Source of the DNA: Gammaproteobacteria bacterium
Lineage (GTDB): Bacteria > Pseudomonadota > Gammaproteobacteria > Steroidobacterales > Steroidobacteraceae
Assembly (NCBI GenBank): GCA_016874295.1
Contig: VGUH01000008.1
Location: 45,206-109,205 of the forward strand
DNA: 64,000 bases
Direction: 5' to 3'
The notes under the pieces are model-generated. The model was not told where the DNA came from. It saw nothing but the letters and a program-made list of their open reading frames with translations, and ran no database searches. Position numbers and translations under genes: made by a program. Shown piece after piece: positions 25,196 through 32,540 of the stretch (its first letter is position 1; the number at the start of each line of letters is the position of its first letter).

Positions 25196-25687
25196 TCAGG
25201 TCCTTTTGCGGGAGAGTAGCACCTCGCGACGGGCGAGGCTCTCCGCGGGCCAGTGCTGCTTGCGGTCGTAGAACTCGGACACGGCCGGCGTCCCGGGCGG
25301 CAGGATCACCCAAGGCTGCTTCGTGGAGATGAAGATATGGATGTCCGGCGGGAGCGCGTCCGGGTCATCAAGCGTGCCGACGCGCACGAACGCCACCGCG
25401 GCGCCGGCGCCCGAATAGTGACTCCAGAGCGCGATGCGGCAGGACGGGCAGCGCAGGATCTTCTGGCCCCTGCCGCTTGCCGAGGGCGTGTCGACCGCCT
25501 CCGGGCTACCGGCGAGCAGCGTGATCCGGTCGGTCTCGATCATCGCGTTCAGGGCGAACGAGGCGCCGGTTTCGCGCTGGCACCAGCGGCAGTGGCAGCA
25601 GTGCACGAACAGTGGCGCAGTCTCCATACGGTAACGCACCATGCGGCAGTCGCAGCCGCCCTTGATCGGGAAGTTCGCTGTGGTCAT
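25196..25687 (-). CDS. GFA (glutathione-dependent formaldehyde-activating)-like protein
   Basis: 163-residue zinc protein. Cysteines fit the family's two zinc sites: GGCDCRMVRY, HCCHCRWCQRETG and LRCPSCRIALW. Family members include the disputed formaldehyde-glutathione condensing enzyme Gfa and centromere protein CENP-V; most bacterial members have no assigned role. Start at 25687 gives the usual N-terminus. An in-frame upstream extension exists but lacks support. The 70 bp upstream contain no gene. Confidence 0.85.
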   Translation of the reverse strand: MTTANFPIKGGCDCRMVRYRMETAPLFVHCCHCRWCQRETGASFALNAMIETDRITLLAGSPEAVDTPSASGRGQKILRCPSCRIALWSHYSGAGAAVAFVRVGTLDDPDALPPDIHIFISTKQPWVILPPGTPAVSEFYDRKQHWPAESLARREVLLSRKRT

Positions 25688-25757
25688 CGGCGCAGCCTCT
25701 CGATGATCTGCAGCTTGCACGTCATGATGATCCCCGTTGCAGGGGCGGAAAATTATC

Positions 25758-26159
25758 TCAGAACCGCGCGTGGATCACGATGACGTCGTGCAGGCCCGGC
25801 TGCCGTCCGCGGACCCGGCGATTGATGCGGTTGATGCCGTCGATCAGGAAGCTGCGGCCCCGCCATTCGAGCACCAGGATCGGCCTCGCGTCGTCCTTCG
25901 GTCGCGCCCGGTCATGCGCATCCGGGTGCACGAGCGGCGCGAGCCGCTCCAGCGGCCAGCGGTCGTGGCTCACGGACAGTATGTCCCACGTCAGCACCGG
26001 CGGGGGCGCATCGAGCTTCAGCATGCCGTCCATGGACATGACGAAGCGGTTCTTGCGCCACAGCCGGTTCAGCGTGTCGAGCCAGTCGTGCCCGGGCCGC
26101 GCGTGGAAGCCGAGCTGCGCCATCGCCTCGTCCCACAGCGCCTGTTCATCTGTCGTCAC
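25758..26159 (-). CDS. Hypothetical protein
   Basis: Unrecognised 133-residue soluble protein. From the GTG at 26159 it reads with normal codon use and overlaps the acetyltransferase stop by 14 bp. Notable segments: a Trp/Asp-rich N-terminus (HDWLDTLNRLWRKNRFVMSM) and a C-terminal ILVLEWRGRSFLIDGINRIN with basic residues, loosely reminiscent of a ParB/Srx-type strand-helix, but I would not claim homology. Probably co-transcribed with the two genes upstream. Confidence 0.6.
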   Translation of the reverse strand: MTTDEQALWDEAMAQLGFHARPGHDWLDTLNRLWRKNRFVMSMDGMLKLDAPPPVLTWDILSVSHDRWPLERLAPLVHPDAHDRARPKDDARPILVLEWRGRSFLIDGINRINRRVRGRQPGLHDVIVIHARF

Positions 26160-26673
26160 GCGCCGGCAGCTCCTTGTAGAAGACGACCGTGTCGTGCAGC
26201 GATCGGCCGTCGGTGTCGAGCGCGTAGCGCGGAATGGTGCCGACGACGTTCCAGCCGAGCTGCCGGTACAGGCGCTCGCCGGCTTCGCCGCGCTTCGAGT
26301 CCAGCACCAGCAGGTGAAAACCGGCGGCAACCGCCTCGCGCTCGACCGCAGCCATCAGCGCGGCGCCGAGCCCGCGCCGGCGGGCGCGGCGGTGGACGAG
26401 CAGCTTGGCGACGTCCGCGTGATGCGGCTGGTTGGGCGCCCGCGCCGGGTGCAGCTGCACCGATCCGGCGATGCCCACGGCATCGCGCGCGACCAGCACG
26501 ATGGCGCGCGAGTCCGGATCCGACAGCAGCGCGCGCCACCAGTCGTGCGCCTGATCGCGGGTGAGCGTGACGAAGCTCACCGCGGCGCCCGATTCCACCG
26601 CGTCGACGAGCAGCTCCGCGAGTGCTTCGAGGTCGGACTCGTTGACCGGGAGCGGCAGGCGCTCGACCGTCAT
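26146..26673 (-). CDS. GNAT-family N-acetyltransferase
   Basis: 175-residue acetyl-CoA-dependent transferase. Motif A, which binds the CoA pyrophosphate, is KLLVHRRARRRGLGAALM (R/Q-x-x-G-x-G/A pattern), preceded by the central strand AGSVQLHPA and followed by FHLLVLDSKRGEAGERLYRQ. Acceptor unknown. Start at 26673 follows the RidA stop by 10 bp. Confidence 0.88.
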   Translation of the reverse strand: MTVERLPLPVNESDLEALAELLVDAVESGAAVSFVTLTRDQAHDWWRALLSDPDSRAIVLVARDAVGIAGSVQLHPARAPNQPHHADVAKLLVHRRARRRGLGAALMAAVEREAVAAGFHLLVLDSKRGEAGERLYRQLGWNVVGTIPRYALDTDGRSLHDTVVFYKELPARDDR

Positions 26674-26683
26674 GGCGTCACTA

Positions 26684-27148
26684 TTACGCCTGGCGGCGCA
26701 CGGCGATGCACTCGACTTCGACACGTGCGCCTAGCGCAAGGCCCGTGGCACCGAACGCACTGCGCGCCGGGTAGGGCGGTGAAAAGAAGGTTCGGTAGAC
26801 AGCGTTGAACCGGGCCCACTCGGCGATGTCCGCGAGCATCACGGTGCATTTCACCACGTCGCGCAGGGTGTACCTGTGCGTCTCGAGTGTCGTGCGGATA
26901 TTCTCGAGTGTCTGCCGCGCTTCAGCCTCGATGCCGCCCGGGACCAGTTCCTCCAGGCCCGGCCTGACGCCGATCTGTCCGGAGAGAAACAAGGTGTCGC
27001 CGACGCGCACCGCCTCGGAGAACGGAAGCGTCGTCGGCGTGACCTTGCCGGAGTTCAGGAACTCGACTTGCAGCCGGTCCTGTGCGGTTCCGACCGCCGG
27101 GCAGGTGATTGCGGCGGCAACGAAGATTGCGGACACGACGCGGTTCAT
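26684..27148 (-). CDS. RidA-family protein with signal peptide
   Basis: 154 residues: signal peptide (1-22, ITCPAVGTAQ) then a RidA/YjgF core (SGQIGVRPGLEELVPGGIEA, and FGATGLALGARVEVECIAV at the end). Cytosolic RidA hydrolyses reactive enamines and carries an Arg in the final RxxVE region; here the corresponding position reads GARVEVE, keeping the Arg. Export to the periplasm separates it from canonical RidA. Its ATG lies 2 bp after the stop of the 53-residue gene. Confidence 0.85.
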   Translation of the reverse strand: MNRVVSAIFVAAAITCPAVGTAQDRLQVEFLNSGKVTPTTLPFSEAVRVGDTLFLSGQIGVRPGLEELVPGGIEAEARQTLENIRTTLETHRYTLRDVVKCTVMLADIAEWARFNAVYRTFFSPPYPARSAFGATGLALGARVEVECIAVRRQA

Positions 27149-27150
27149 TT

Positions 27151-27312
27151 TCAGCTCGCTGCGTTGAAACGAAAGAACATGGAGTCGGGCACCGCGCCCG
27201 CGATCGACGCGAAGCCCTGCGGTACTGGCCTGTCGGTTGCGCCGAGAATCGCGCGCAGGAACGTCATCGTCATGACCGCACCGGTGGGCACTCTGGTATC
27301 GGACTTGTTCAT
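27151..27312 (-). CDS. 53-residue hypothetical protein upstream of exported RidA
   Basis: Small ORF (MNKSDTRVPTGAVMTMTFLR and so on, ending FFRFNAAS) with a good ribosome site (AGGGA, 6 bp before ATG 27312) and a stop only 2 bp before the RidA start, so it looks like the first gene of that operon. An AT-rich palindrome at 27336-27350 lies just upstream in this otherwise GC-rich region. No family recognised; it could be a 3' or 5' remnant left by the rearrangement next door. Confidence 0.45.
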   Translation of the reverse strand: MNKSDTRVPTGAVMTMTFLRAILGATDRPVPQGFASIAGAVPDSMFFRFNAAS

Positions 27313-27335
27313 GGCAGTCCCTGTTCAAGCCGCCA

Positions 27336-27350
27336 TTATTGTCATAATAA
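27336..27350 (-). promoter_or_regulatory. AT-rich palindrome, candidate promoter/operator
   Basis: TTATT (27336-27340) and AATAA (27346-27350) form an inverted repeat around GTCAT, 24-38 bp upstream of the ATG at 27312. Read on the minus strand it contains TATTAT and AATAAT -10-like hexamers. Operator function is inference. Confidence 0.35.
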
Positions 27351-27496
27351 CTTGCGGCGACCCTGTCGGCTCATGCCGGGCGCGTGAGACTTCATTTCGC
27401 AGCGGGTTGCGGCGCAGGCGGTGCTATTTCGCGAACCACTCCTGGAGTTGACCCGCTTTTGTGGACGCATCATGTTCACAAAAGGAGGGTCAAGCA

Positions 27497-27785
27497 ATGG
27501 GTCGGAAGGTCAAGCGGTACACGCCGGAGTTTCGCCGGCAGATGGTCGAGCTGCATCGGGGCGGACGCTCGTACAACGAGCTGGTCGATCCGGATTTGGG
27601 TCAAGCAGGCTGATCGGGACCGAGGTCGCGGGGATGGCGGCCTGACGACGGCGGAGCGCGAGGAGCTCACCCGGCTGCGACGTGAGAACCGGAAGCTGCT
27701 GCAGGAACGGGACATCCTGTCAAAGGCCGCGGCCTGGTTTGCGAACGAGAAGCCCGCGACACCGCAGCGCTCTTCGGATTCGTGA
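27497..27785 (+). pseudogene. IS3-family orfA, frameshifted
   Basis: Starts with an excellent ribosome site (AAAGGAGGGT, 27481-27490) and reads GRKVKRYTPEFRRQMVELHR to SYNEL, the usual HTH of OrfA. It then leaves frame and stops at 27613 (VDPDLGQAG). The correct sequence resumes in another frame as SIRIWVKQADRDRG, where intact relatives have S-I-x-N-W-V-K-Q-A, followed by the leucine-zipper helix TRLRRENRKLLQERDILSKA to 27785. A short deletion after the GAGCTGG codons, not a multiple of three, best explains this. Loss of OrfA abolishes OrfAB production. Confidence 0.85.
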
Positions 27786-28645
27786 AGGCGAACCAGGCCA
27801 CCCAGCCGGTACGGGTCATGTGCCGATTGCTTCAAGTATCTGCCAGTGGGTTCTATGCGTGGCGGGATCGGCCGCTGTCGGCCCGGCGCCGAGCCGATAT
27901 CGCCCTGAGTGCCCGGATCCATGTGATCTATGGGCGTTCCAAGGGCCGCTACGGCTCGCCGAACATCCATGCCGAGCTAAAGGACGATCACGATATCCAC
28001 GTCGGCCAGAAGCGCGTGGCGCGCTTGATGCGGGAAAACGGCCTCAAGAGCATCGTCGCGCCGAACTACGTGGTGACCACGACGCCGGATATCGCTGCCC
28101 CGGCGAACGAGGATCTGGTACAGCGCCAGTTCAAGGCAGACGGACCGGATCAGCTGTGGGTGGCTGACGCCACCTACGTGCCGACCTGGGCGGGGATGAT
28201 CTACCTCGCCATCGTGCTGGATGTCTGGTCGCACAAGATCGTCGGCTGGGCGATCGAGGATCACCTGCGTACCCAGCTGATGCTCGATGCCCTGAACATG
28301 GCGCTGGCCCAGCGGCGACCGGAGAACGTCATTCACCACTCCGACCACGGTTGCCAATATACGAGCTGCGCGTTCGGCAAACGCTGCCGGGAGATGAACG
28401 TCATGCCGTCGATGGGCACGGTAGGCGATGCCTACGACAACGCCATGGCCGAGAGCGTGTTCGCCTCGCTCGAGAAGGAACTGCTCAAGCATCGGCGGTT
28501 CAAGTCGAAAGCCGAGGCCAGAATGGCCCTGTTCGAGTGGATCGAGGGCTGGTACAACCCGCATCGACGTCACTCCTCGATCGGACGCTTGTCACCGAAC
28601 AACTTTGAGAGGAGATTACTGGCAGGACAGGCAGTGAGAATTTAG
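27782..28645 (+). CDS. IS3-family transposase OrfB (DDE integrase core), intact frame
   Basis: 287-residue catalytic half of the transposase. GTG start overlaps the end of orfA by 4 bp, the position of the programmed frameshift in this family. The N-terminal part has the HTH_21-like segment [16 protein letters not shown]; the rve core has the DDE triad at [20 protein letters not shown] and [14 protein letters not shown], with the typical ending [20 protein letters not shown]. It would normally act only as an OrfAB fusion, which this copy cannot make. Confidence 0.93.
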   Translation: MKANQATQPVRVMCRLLQVSASGFYAWRDRPLSARRRADIALSARIHVIYGRSKGRYGSPNIHAELKDDHDIHVGQKRVARLMRENGLKSIVAPNYVVTTTPDIAAPANEDLVQRQFKADGPDQLWVADATYVPTWAGMIYLAIVLDVWSHKIVGWAIEDHLRTQLMLDALNMALAQRRPENVIHHSDHGCQYTSCAFGKRCREMNVMPSMGTVGDAYDNAMAESVFASLEKELLKHRRFKSKAEARMALFEWIEGWYNPHRRHSSIGRLSPNNFERRLLAGQAVRI

Positions 28646-28677
28646 GAAACTACCCGTCCACGAAAGCGGGGGAACTC

Positions 28678-28887
28678 CACGCCGGCATCGAGAAGCCTGC
28701 CAGCACGCATACCTTCCGCCACTGCTTTGCGACCCACTTGCTTGAAAACGGTTACGACATCCGCACGGTGCAGGAACTACTCGGCCACTCGGATGTGAAG
28801 ACGACGATGATCTACACGCACGTGCTGAACCGGGGAGGGCGCTGCGTGCGCAGTCCGCTGGATCGCCCCCGCGATTCAGCCGGGTAG
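28678..28887 (+). pseudogene. 3' fragment of an integron-type tyrosine integrase (IntI-like)
   Basis: Seventy codons with no start of their own, beginning at the right end of the IS. They read as the C-terminal catalytic end of an integron integrase: the HxxR box [20 protein letters not shown], then [20 protein letters not shown] (third His and nucleophile Tyr), then [13 protein letters not shown]. The HVLNRGG-VRSPLD ending is characteristic of IntI and not of XerC/D. The N-terminal 75 percent is absent and not found left of the IS, so the insertion was accompanied by loss of sequence. No attC array is recognisable nearby. Confidence 0.8.
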
Positions 28888-28907
28888 CGAGGCGCGGCGC
28901 CGCGGGA

Positions 28908-29567
28908 TCAGAAGCGCGCGGTCCAGCGAAACGTCGCGCTGCCGATCGACAACTGCTCGAGGCCCCAGACGATGTTGTTGCGCGCCTGGTGCTCGAAGCG
29001 CTCGCGGAACTCGTGGGTCGCGAAGATCGACGGCCGCCGGGCATATGACGTCAGGATTTCGGCGCGATGCTTGCGATAGAGCGCGGTGGGCATCCACCAG
29101 TGCTCGGCCCGGACCTGCAGCTCGAATTCGGCATAGCGGTCGGCGTCGGCGCCCAGGACGGCCAGGTCCACGTCGCAGAGCAGCTGCGCCGGCGGGGACT
29201 CCGGTCTTGCGTCGTGGCAGGTGGCGAGGATCAGCTCACGCACCAGCGCCCGGTCGGATGCTGGTCGGCCCGATTTCTCGAGTACTCAGGTCGCAGCCTC
29301 GGCGCTCCGCTCCTCGTTCTTGTTCGAGAGCGTGCTGTAGATCGCGTCGTGGAACCAGAGCGCGAATTCGACGAGCGGGTTTGCGGCGTCGCCATGTTTG
29401 GCGCGGTCGAGGATGCCAATGCATTCGTTGATATGGTGCGGCGTGTGGTACCTGCGCGCCCGCTCCTGGTAGCGCGACTCGAGCCAGCGGAAGGCGACCA
29501 GGGGCTTGACGATGCCGAGGCGCGTCGCGAGGTCTTGCCAGCGCGCGGCGACCAGCGTTTCCTTCAC
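28908..29567 (-). pseudogene. HD-superfamily phosphohydrolase interrupted by in-frame TGA
   Basis: Read from ATG 29567 the frame encodes a predicted metal-dependent HD hydrolase: YHTPHHINECIG, ALWFHDAIYSTLSNKNEERS, stops at TGA 29286-29288, and continues in the same frame with VLEKSGRPASDRALVRELIL, ATCHDARPES and the usual C-terminal helices (LLCDVDLAVLGADADRYAEF). Relatives run straight through this point. A single nonsense change (for example CGA to TGA) is enough; no frameshift is needed. The downstream half has a GTG at 29243 but no metal centre by itself. The start overlaps the thioesterase stop, so it is the last gene of the hutI operon. Confidence 0.82.
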
Positions 29568-29986
29568 GCGCCGGGTTCCGGCGGACGGATGACGAGCTGC
29601 GTGCAGCGAAACAGCGCGATCGTCCTGCCGGTGTCCTTGTGCGAGATGACCGCGTCCCAGAGCTGGGTCGTGCGCCCGAGGTGCTGGGCGCGCGCGACGC
29701 AGTCGATCGTGCCCTCGCGCGCGGTGCCGACAAAGTTGGATTTCAGCTCGATGGTCGTGAACCCGGTCGCGCCCTCGGGCAGGTGCGCGACGCAGCCATA
29801 GCCGCAGGCGGTATCGGCTAGCGTGACGACCGTGCCTGCGTGCAGGTAGCCGTTGGGCGCGATGTGGTGGCGCTGGATGGCGAGCTCAGCCCGGATCTCG
29901 CGGTCCGCTAGTCCGGTTATGGCGACTCCCATGTAACCGGGCAGGAACCCGGTGCCGCGGCGCTTGAGGTCGTCGAGCGTGATCAC
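29564..29986 (-). CDS. PaaI-type hotdog thioesterase
   Basis: 140-residue acyl-CoA thioesterase. The hotdog helix motif HHIAPNGYLHAGTVVTLADT (with the catalytic Asp/Gly region) and the following GFTTIELKSNFVGTAREG are standard for PaaI-like enzymes. GTG start at 29986 overlaps the HutI stop, so it is translationally coupled to hutI; it may recycle CoA from acyl intermediates of catabolism, which is inference. Confidence 0.88.
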   Translation of the reverse strand: MITLDDLKRRGTGFLPGYMGVAITGLADREIRAELAIQRHHIAPNGYLHAGTVVTLADTACGYGCVAHLPEGATGFTTIELKSNFVGTAREGTIDCVARAQHLGRTTQLWDAVISHKDTGRTIALFRCTQLVIRPPEPGA

Positions 29987-31215
29987 GCGACGCCGGCGCG
30001 CAGCACCGCGGCCGGGCGGATGAGCCCGAACTGCGCCGCGAGCTCGGCGGGATGCTCGGCGTTCCAGATCACGATGTCGGCGATCTTGCCGGGCTCGATC
30101 GAGCCGAGAAGCTTGCGCAGCCCGAGTGCGCGTGCGGCATTTCGCGTCACGCCGAGCAGCGCCTCCTCGGTGGTGAGGCCGAAGGCGGTGCAGGCCAGGT
30201 GCATGGAAAGCTGCAGCGAGGCGAGCGGCGAGGTGCCGGGATTCAGGTCGCTCGCAACCGCGATCGGCACGCGGTTGACGCGCAGCAGCTCGATCGGCGG
30301 CAGCTTGGTCTCGCGCAGGTAGGTGTAGGCACCGGGCAGCAGCACGGCGACGGTGCGGGCGGCTGCCATCGCGGCGACACCGTCCTGGTCGAGTTGCTCG
30401 AGGTGGTCGGCGGAGAGCGCCTTGTACTTCGCGGCGAGCGCGGCGCCCTGCTGGTTGGAGAACTGCTCGGCGTGCAGCTTGACCGCGAGGCCGAGTTCCT
30501 TCGCCTTCACGAACACGCGCTCGACCTGCGCGGCGGTGAAGCCGACGGTGTCGCAATAGGCGTCGACCGCGTCGGCCAGCCCTTCGGCGTGAGCCGTCGG
30601 CAGGATCTCCTCGCACACCTTATTAATGTACTCGTCGGGGCGGTCCTTGAACTCGGGCGGCACGGCGTGCGCGGCGAGCAGGGTGGTGCGCACGTGGATG
30701 CCGAGCCGTTTGCCGAGCGCACGCGCGACGCGGAGGATCTTGAGCTCGTTGTCCTTGTCGAGCCCGTAGCCGGACTTGATCTCGATCGTCGTGACGCCCT
30801 CGGCGATGTATTTCGCGGCGCGCGCGAGTGCCGCCGTCAAGAGATCCGCCTCGCTCGCCGCGCGGGTCGCCGCGACGGTGCTCGCGATGCCGCCGCCCGC
30901 CCTGGCGATATCCTCGTAGCTCGCGCCCTGCAGGCGCTGCTGGAACTCCTTGAAGCGCGAGCCGGCCCACACGAGGTGCGTGTGGCAGTCGATGAGCCCG
31001 GGCGTCACGAGCGCGTAGTTCGCTTCGGTCACGACGCAGTTCTTGGGCAGCGCCGCAGGTACGTCACGCTTGGAACCGACCCAGGCGATGCGGTTGCCTG
31101 CGAGCGCCACCGCGCCCTTCGGGATCAGGCCGAAAGGCCGGCCTTCGGCGCAGGTCGCGAGCATGGCGTTGCGGATGACTCGGGTCCAGGTCGAAGTATC
31201 GAGGGGGGTAGCCAC
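29983..31215 (-). CDS. hutI: Imidazolonepropionase
   Basis: Third step of histidine degradation: hydrolyses imidazolone-5-propionate to N-formimino-L-glutamate. 410 residues, normal length, cytosolic TIM-barrel amidohydrolase. Metal and substrate motifs: LIDCHTHLVWAG (HxH), EIKSGYGLD, AVKLHAEQFS, LSADHLEQLD and ASDLNPGTSP. It is separated from hutUH by the adenosine-deaminase-like gene and kup, on the opposite strand, so two transcription units supply the pathway. Coupled to a thioesterase and the broken HD gene downstream. Confidence 0.95.
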   Translation of the reverse strand: MATPLDTSTWTRVIRNAMLATCAEGRPFGLIPKGAVALAGNRIAWVGSKRDVPAALPKNCVVTEANYALVTPGLIDCHTHLVWAGSRFKEFQQRLQGASYEDIARAGGGIASTVAATRAASEADLLTAALARAAKYIAEGVTTIEIKSGYGLDKDNELKILRVARALGKRLGIHVRTTLLAAHAVPPEFKDRPDEYINKVCEEILPTAHAEGLADAVDAYCDTVGFTAAQVERVFVKAKELGLAVKLHAEQFSNQQGAALAAKYKALSADHLEQLDQDGVAAMAAARTVAVLLPGAYTYLRETKLPPIELLRVNRVPIAVASDLNPGTSPLASLQLSMHLACTAFGLTTEEALLGVTRNAARALGLRKLLGSIEPGKIADIVIWNAEHPAELAAQFGLIRPAAVLRAGVA

Positions 31216-31285
31216 GCCGAGAGCTTACCGGAAGCCGCGGCCGCCGCGTTATGCTCTGCGTCCCATTCGGCTGCCCGGGGATCCC

Positions 31286-32506
31286 GTGCCGGACTCGAGA
31301 ATCACCCGCGCCTTCGTGGCGGATCTGCCCAAGTCGGACCTGCACGTGCACCTCGACGGATCGCTGCGCATTCCGACCTTGATCGAGCTCGCGCGCGAGT
31401 CGCGGCTCGAGCTGCCGAGCTACACGGAAGCCGGCCTGCGCGAGACCGTCTACAAGGAGCGCTACACCAGCCTCGGCGACTACCTGAAGGGTTTTCGCTA
31501 CACGGTCGGCGTGATGCAGACCGCGGAGGCTCTCGAGCGAATCGCCGCGGAGCTCGCCGAGGACAACCAGGCGGAGGGCGTGCGCTATCTCGAAGTGCGC
31601 TTCGCGCCGCAGCTGCACGTGCGCCCAGGACTCGATGCGATCCAGGTTCTGGCGGCGGTGGACCGCGGCCTGCGCCGCGCGCGCGACGCCTTCAACCGCC
31701 GGCCGGAGATCGCCGAGGGTCGCGAGCCGCACTTCGAGTACGGGATCATCTGCTGTGCGCTCAGGATGTTCGGCGCAGGCTCCAGCTGCCACTACGACAC
31801 GCTGCTCGCCGCGCATCCGTTCACGCGCCCGAAGGACGTGTACGCCATGGCTTCGCTCGACGCCGCGCGCGCCGCGGTCCTCGCGCGCGACACGCTCGGC
31901 CTGCAGGTGGTCGGCTTCGACCTCGCGGGTGAGGAGGCGGGCTACCCGGCGAGCGCGCACAAGGCCGCCTTCGAGCTCGCGCACAAGCACTTCCTGAAGC
32001 GCACGGTGCACGCGGGCGAGGCCTACGGGCCGGAGTCGATCTTCCAGGCGATCACGGACCTGCACACGGACCGCATCGGCCACGGCACCTATCTCCTCGA
32101 AGCGGACCAGATCCGGGACCCGGAGATCGAGGACCGCGAGCGCTATGTCGAGAAGCTCGGGAACTACGTGGCCGACCGGCGCATCACGCTCGAGATCTGC
32201 CTGACCAGCAACCTGCAGACCAACCCGGAGATGACGAGCCTGCAGCAGCACACCTTCCGCAAGCTGCGCGCTGCGCGCATCTCGACCACGCTCTGCACCG
32301 ATAACCGCCTGATGAGCAACACGACGGTGACCAACGAGCTGATGCTGGCCGTCGAGCAACTGGGCTTCGACCGCCACGATCTCAAGTCGATCATCATCTA
32401 CGGCTTCAAGCGCAGCTTCTGGCCGGGCGATTACCTCAGCAAGCGCCAGTACGTGCGTCAGGTCATCGACCATTACGACGCCGTGGAGCGCAGGCACTTC
32501 GCCTGA
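31286..32506 (+). CDS. Adenosine deaminase family protein
   Basis: 406-residue zinc aminohydrolase. Catalytic residues are present: HxH in DLHVHLDGSLRIP, HAGEAYGPESI (His and Glu), RIGHGTYLLE (His) and CTDNRLMSNTTVTNE (Asp-Asp equivalent region). Longer than typical bacterial Add (about 330-350) by an insertion around 110-170, so the exact purine substrate is uncertain. GTG at 31286 is the first start that gives the family N-terminus. Position between hut genes suggests a general nitrogen-scavenging island; that is inference. Confidence 0.87.
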   Translation: MPDSRITRAFVADLPKSDLHVHLDGSLRIPTLIELARESRLELPSYTEAGLRETVYKERYTSLGDYLKGFRYTVGVMQTAEALERIAAELAEDNQAEGVRYLEVRFAPQLHVRPGLDAIQVLAAVDRGLRRARDAFNRRPEIAEGREPHFEYGIICCALRMFGAGSSCHYDTLLAAHPFTRPKDVYAMASLDAARAAVLARDTLGLQVVGFDLAGEEAGYPASAHKAAFELAHKHFLKRTVHAGEAYGPESIFQAITDLHTDRIGHGTYLLEADQIRDPEIEDRERYVEKLGNYVADRRITLEICLTSNLQTNPEMTSLQQHTFRKLRAARISTTLCTDNRLMSNTTVTNELMLAVEQLGFDRHDLKSIIIYGFKRSFWPGDYLSKRQYVRQVIDHYDAVERRHFA

Positions 32507-32540
32507 GCGAGGGCCGACGATCGGCGCCGGCAGCCGCTCC

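Larger units (their letters stand above)
27443..28679 (+). mobile_element. IS3-family insertion sequence, defective
   Basis: About 1237 bp bounded by 25-bp imperfect terminal inverted repeats (27443-27467 and 28655-28679; 22 of 25 positions match; both begin TGGAGTT and end GTGGACG). It carries the two overlapping transposase frames of IS3 elements, but orfA is frameshifted, so it cannot move by itself. No 3-4 bp target duplication is seen (left flank CTCC, right flank CGCC), which points to a deletion or recombination after insertion. The right end abuts an integron-type integrase fragment. Confidence 0.9.

Noticed and set aside
28678..28887. XerC/XerD fragment
   Set aside because: The tail HVLNRGG then VRSPLD and the [17 protein letters not shown] segment are characteristic of integron integrases.
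29286..29288. TGA in the HD gene as a selenocysteine codon
   Set aside because: The site is not catalytic, the family has no selenoproteins known to me, and I saw no obvious SECIS-like hairpin immediately after the codon; a nonsense mutation is simpler.
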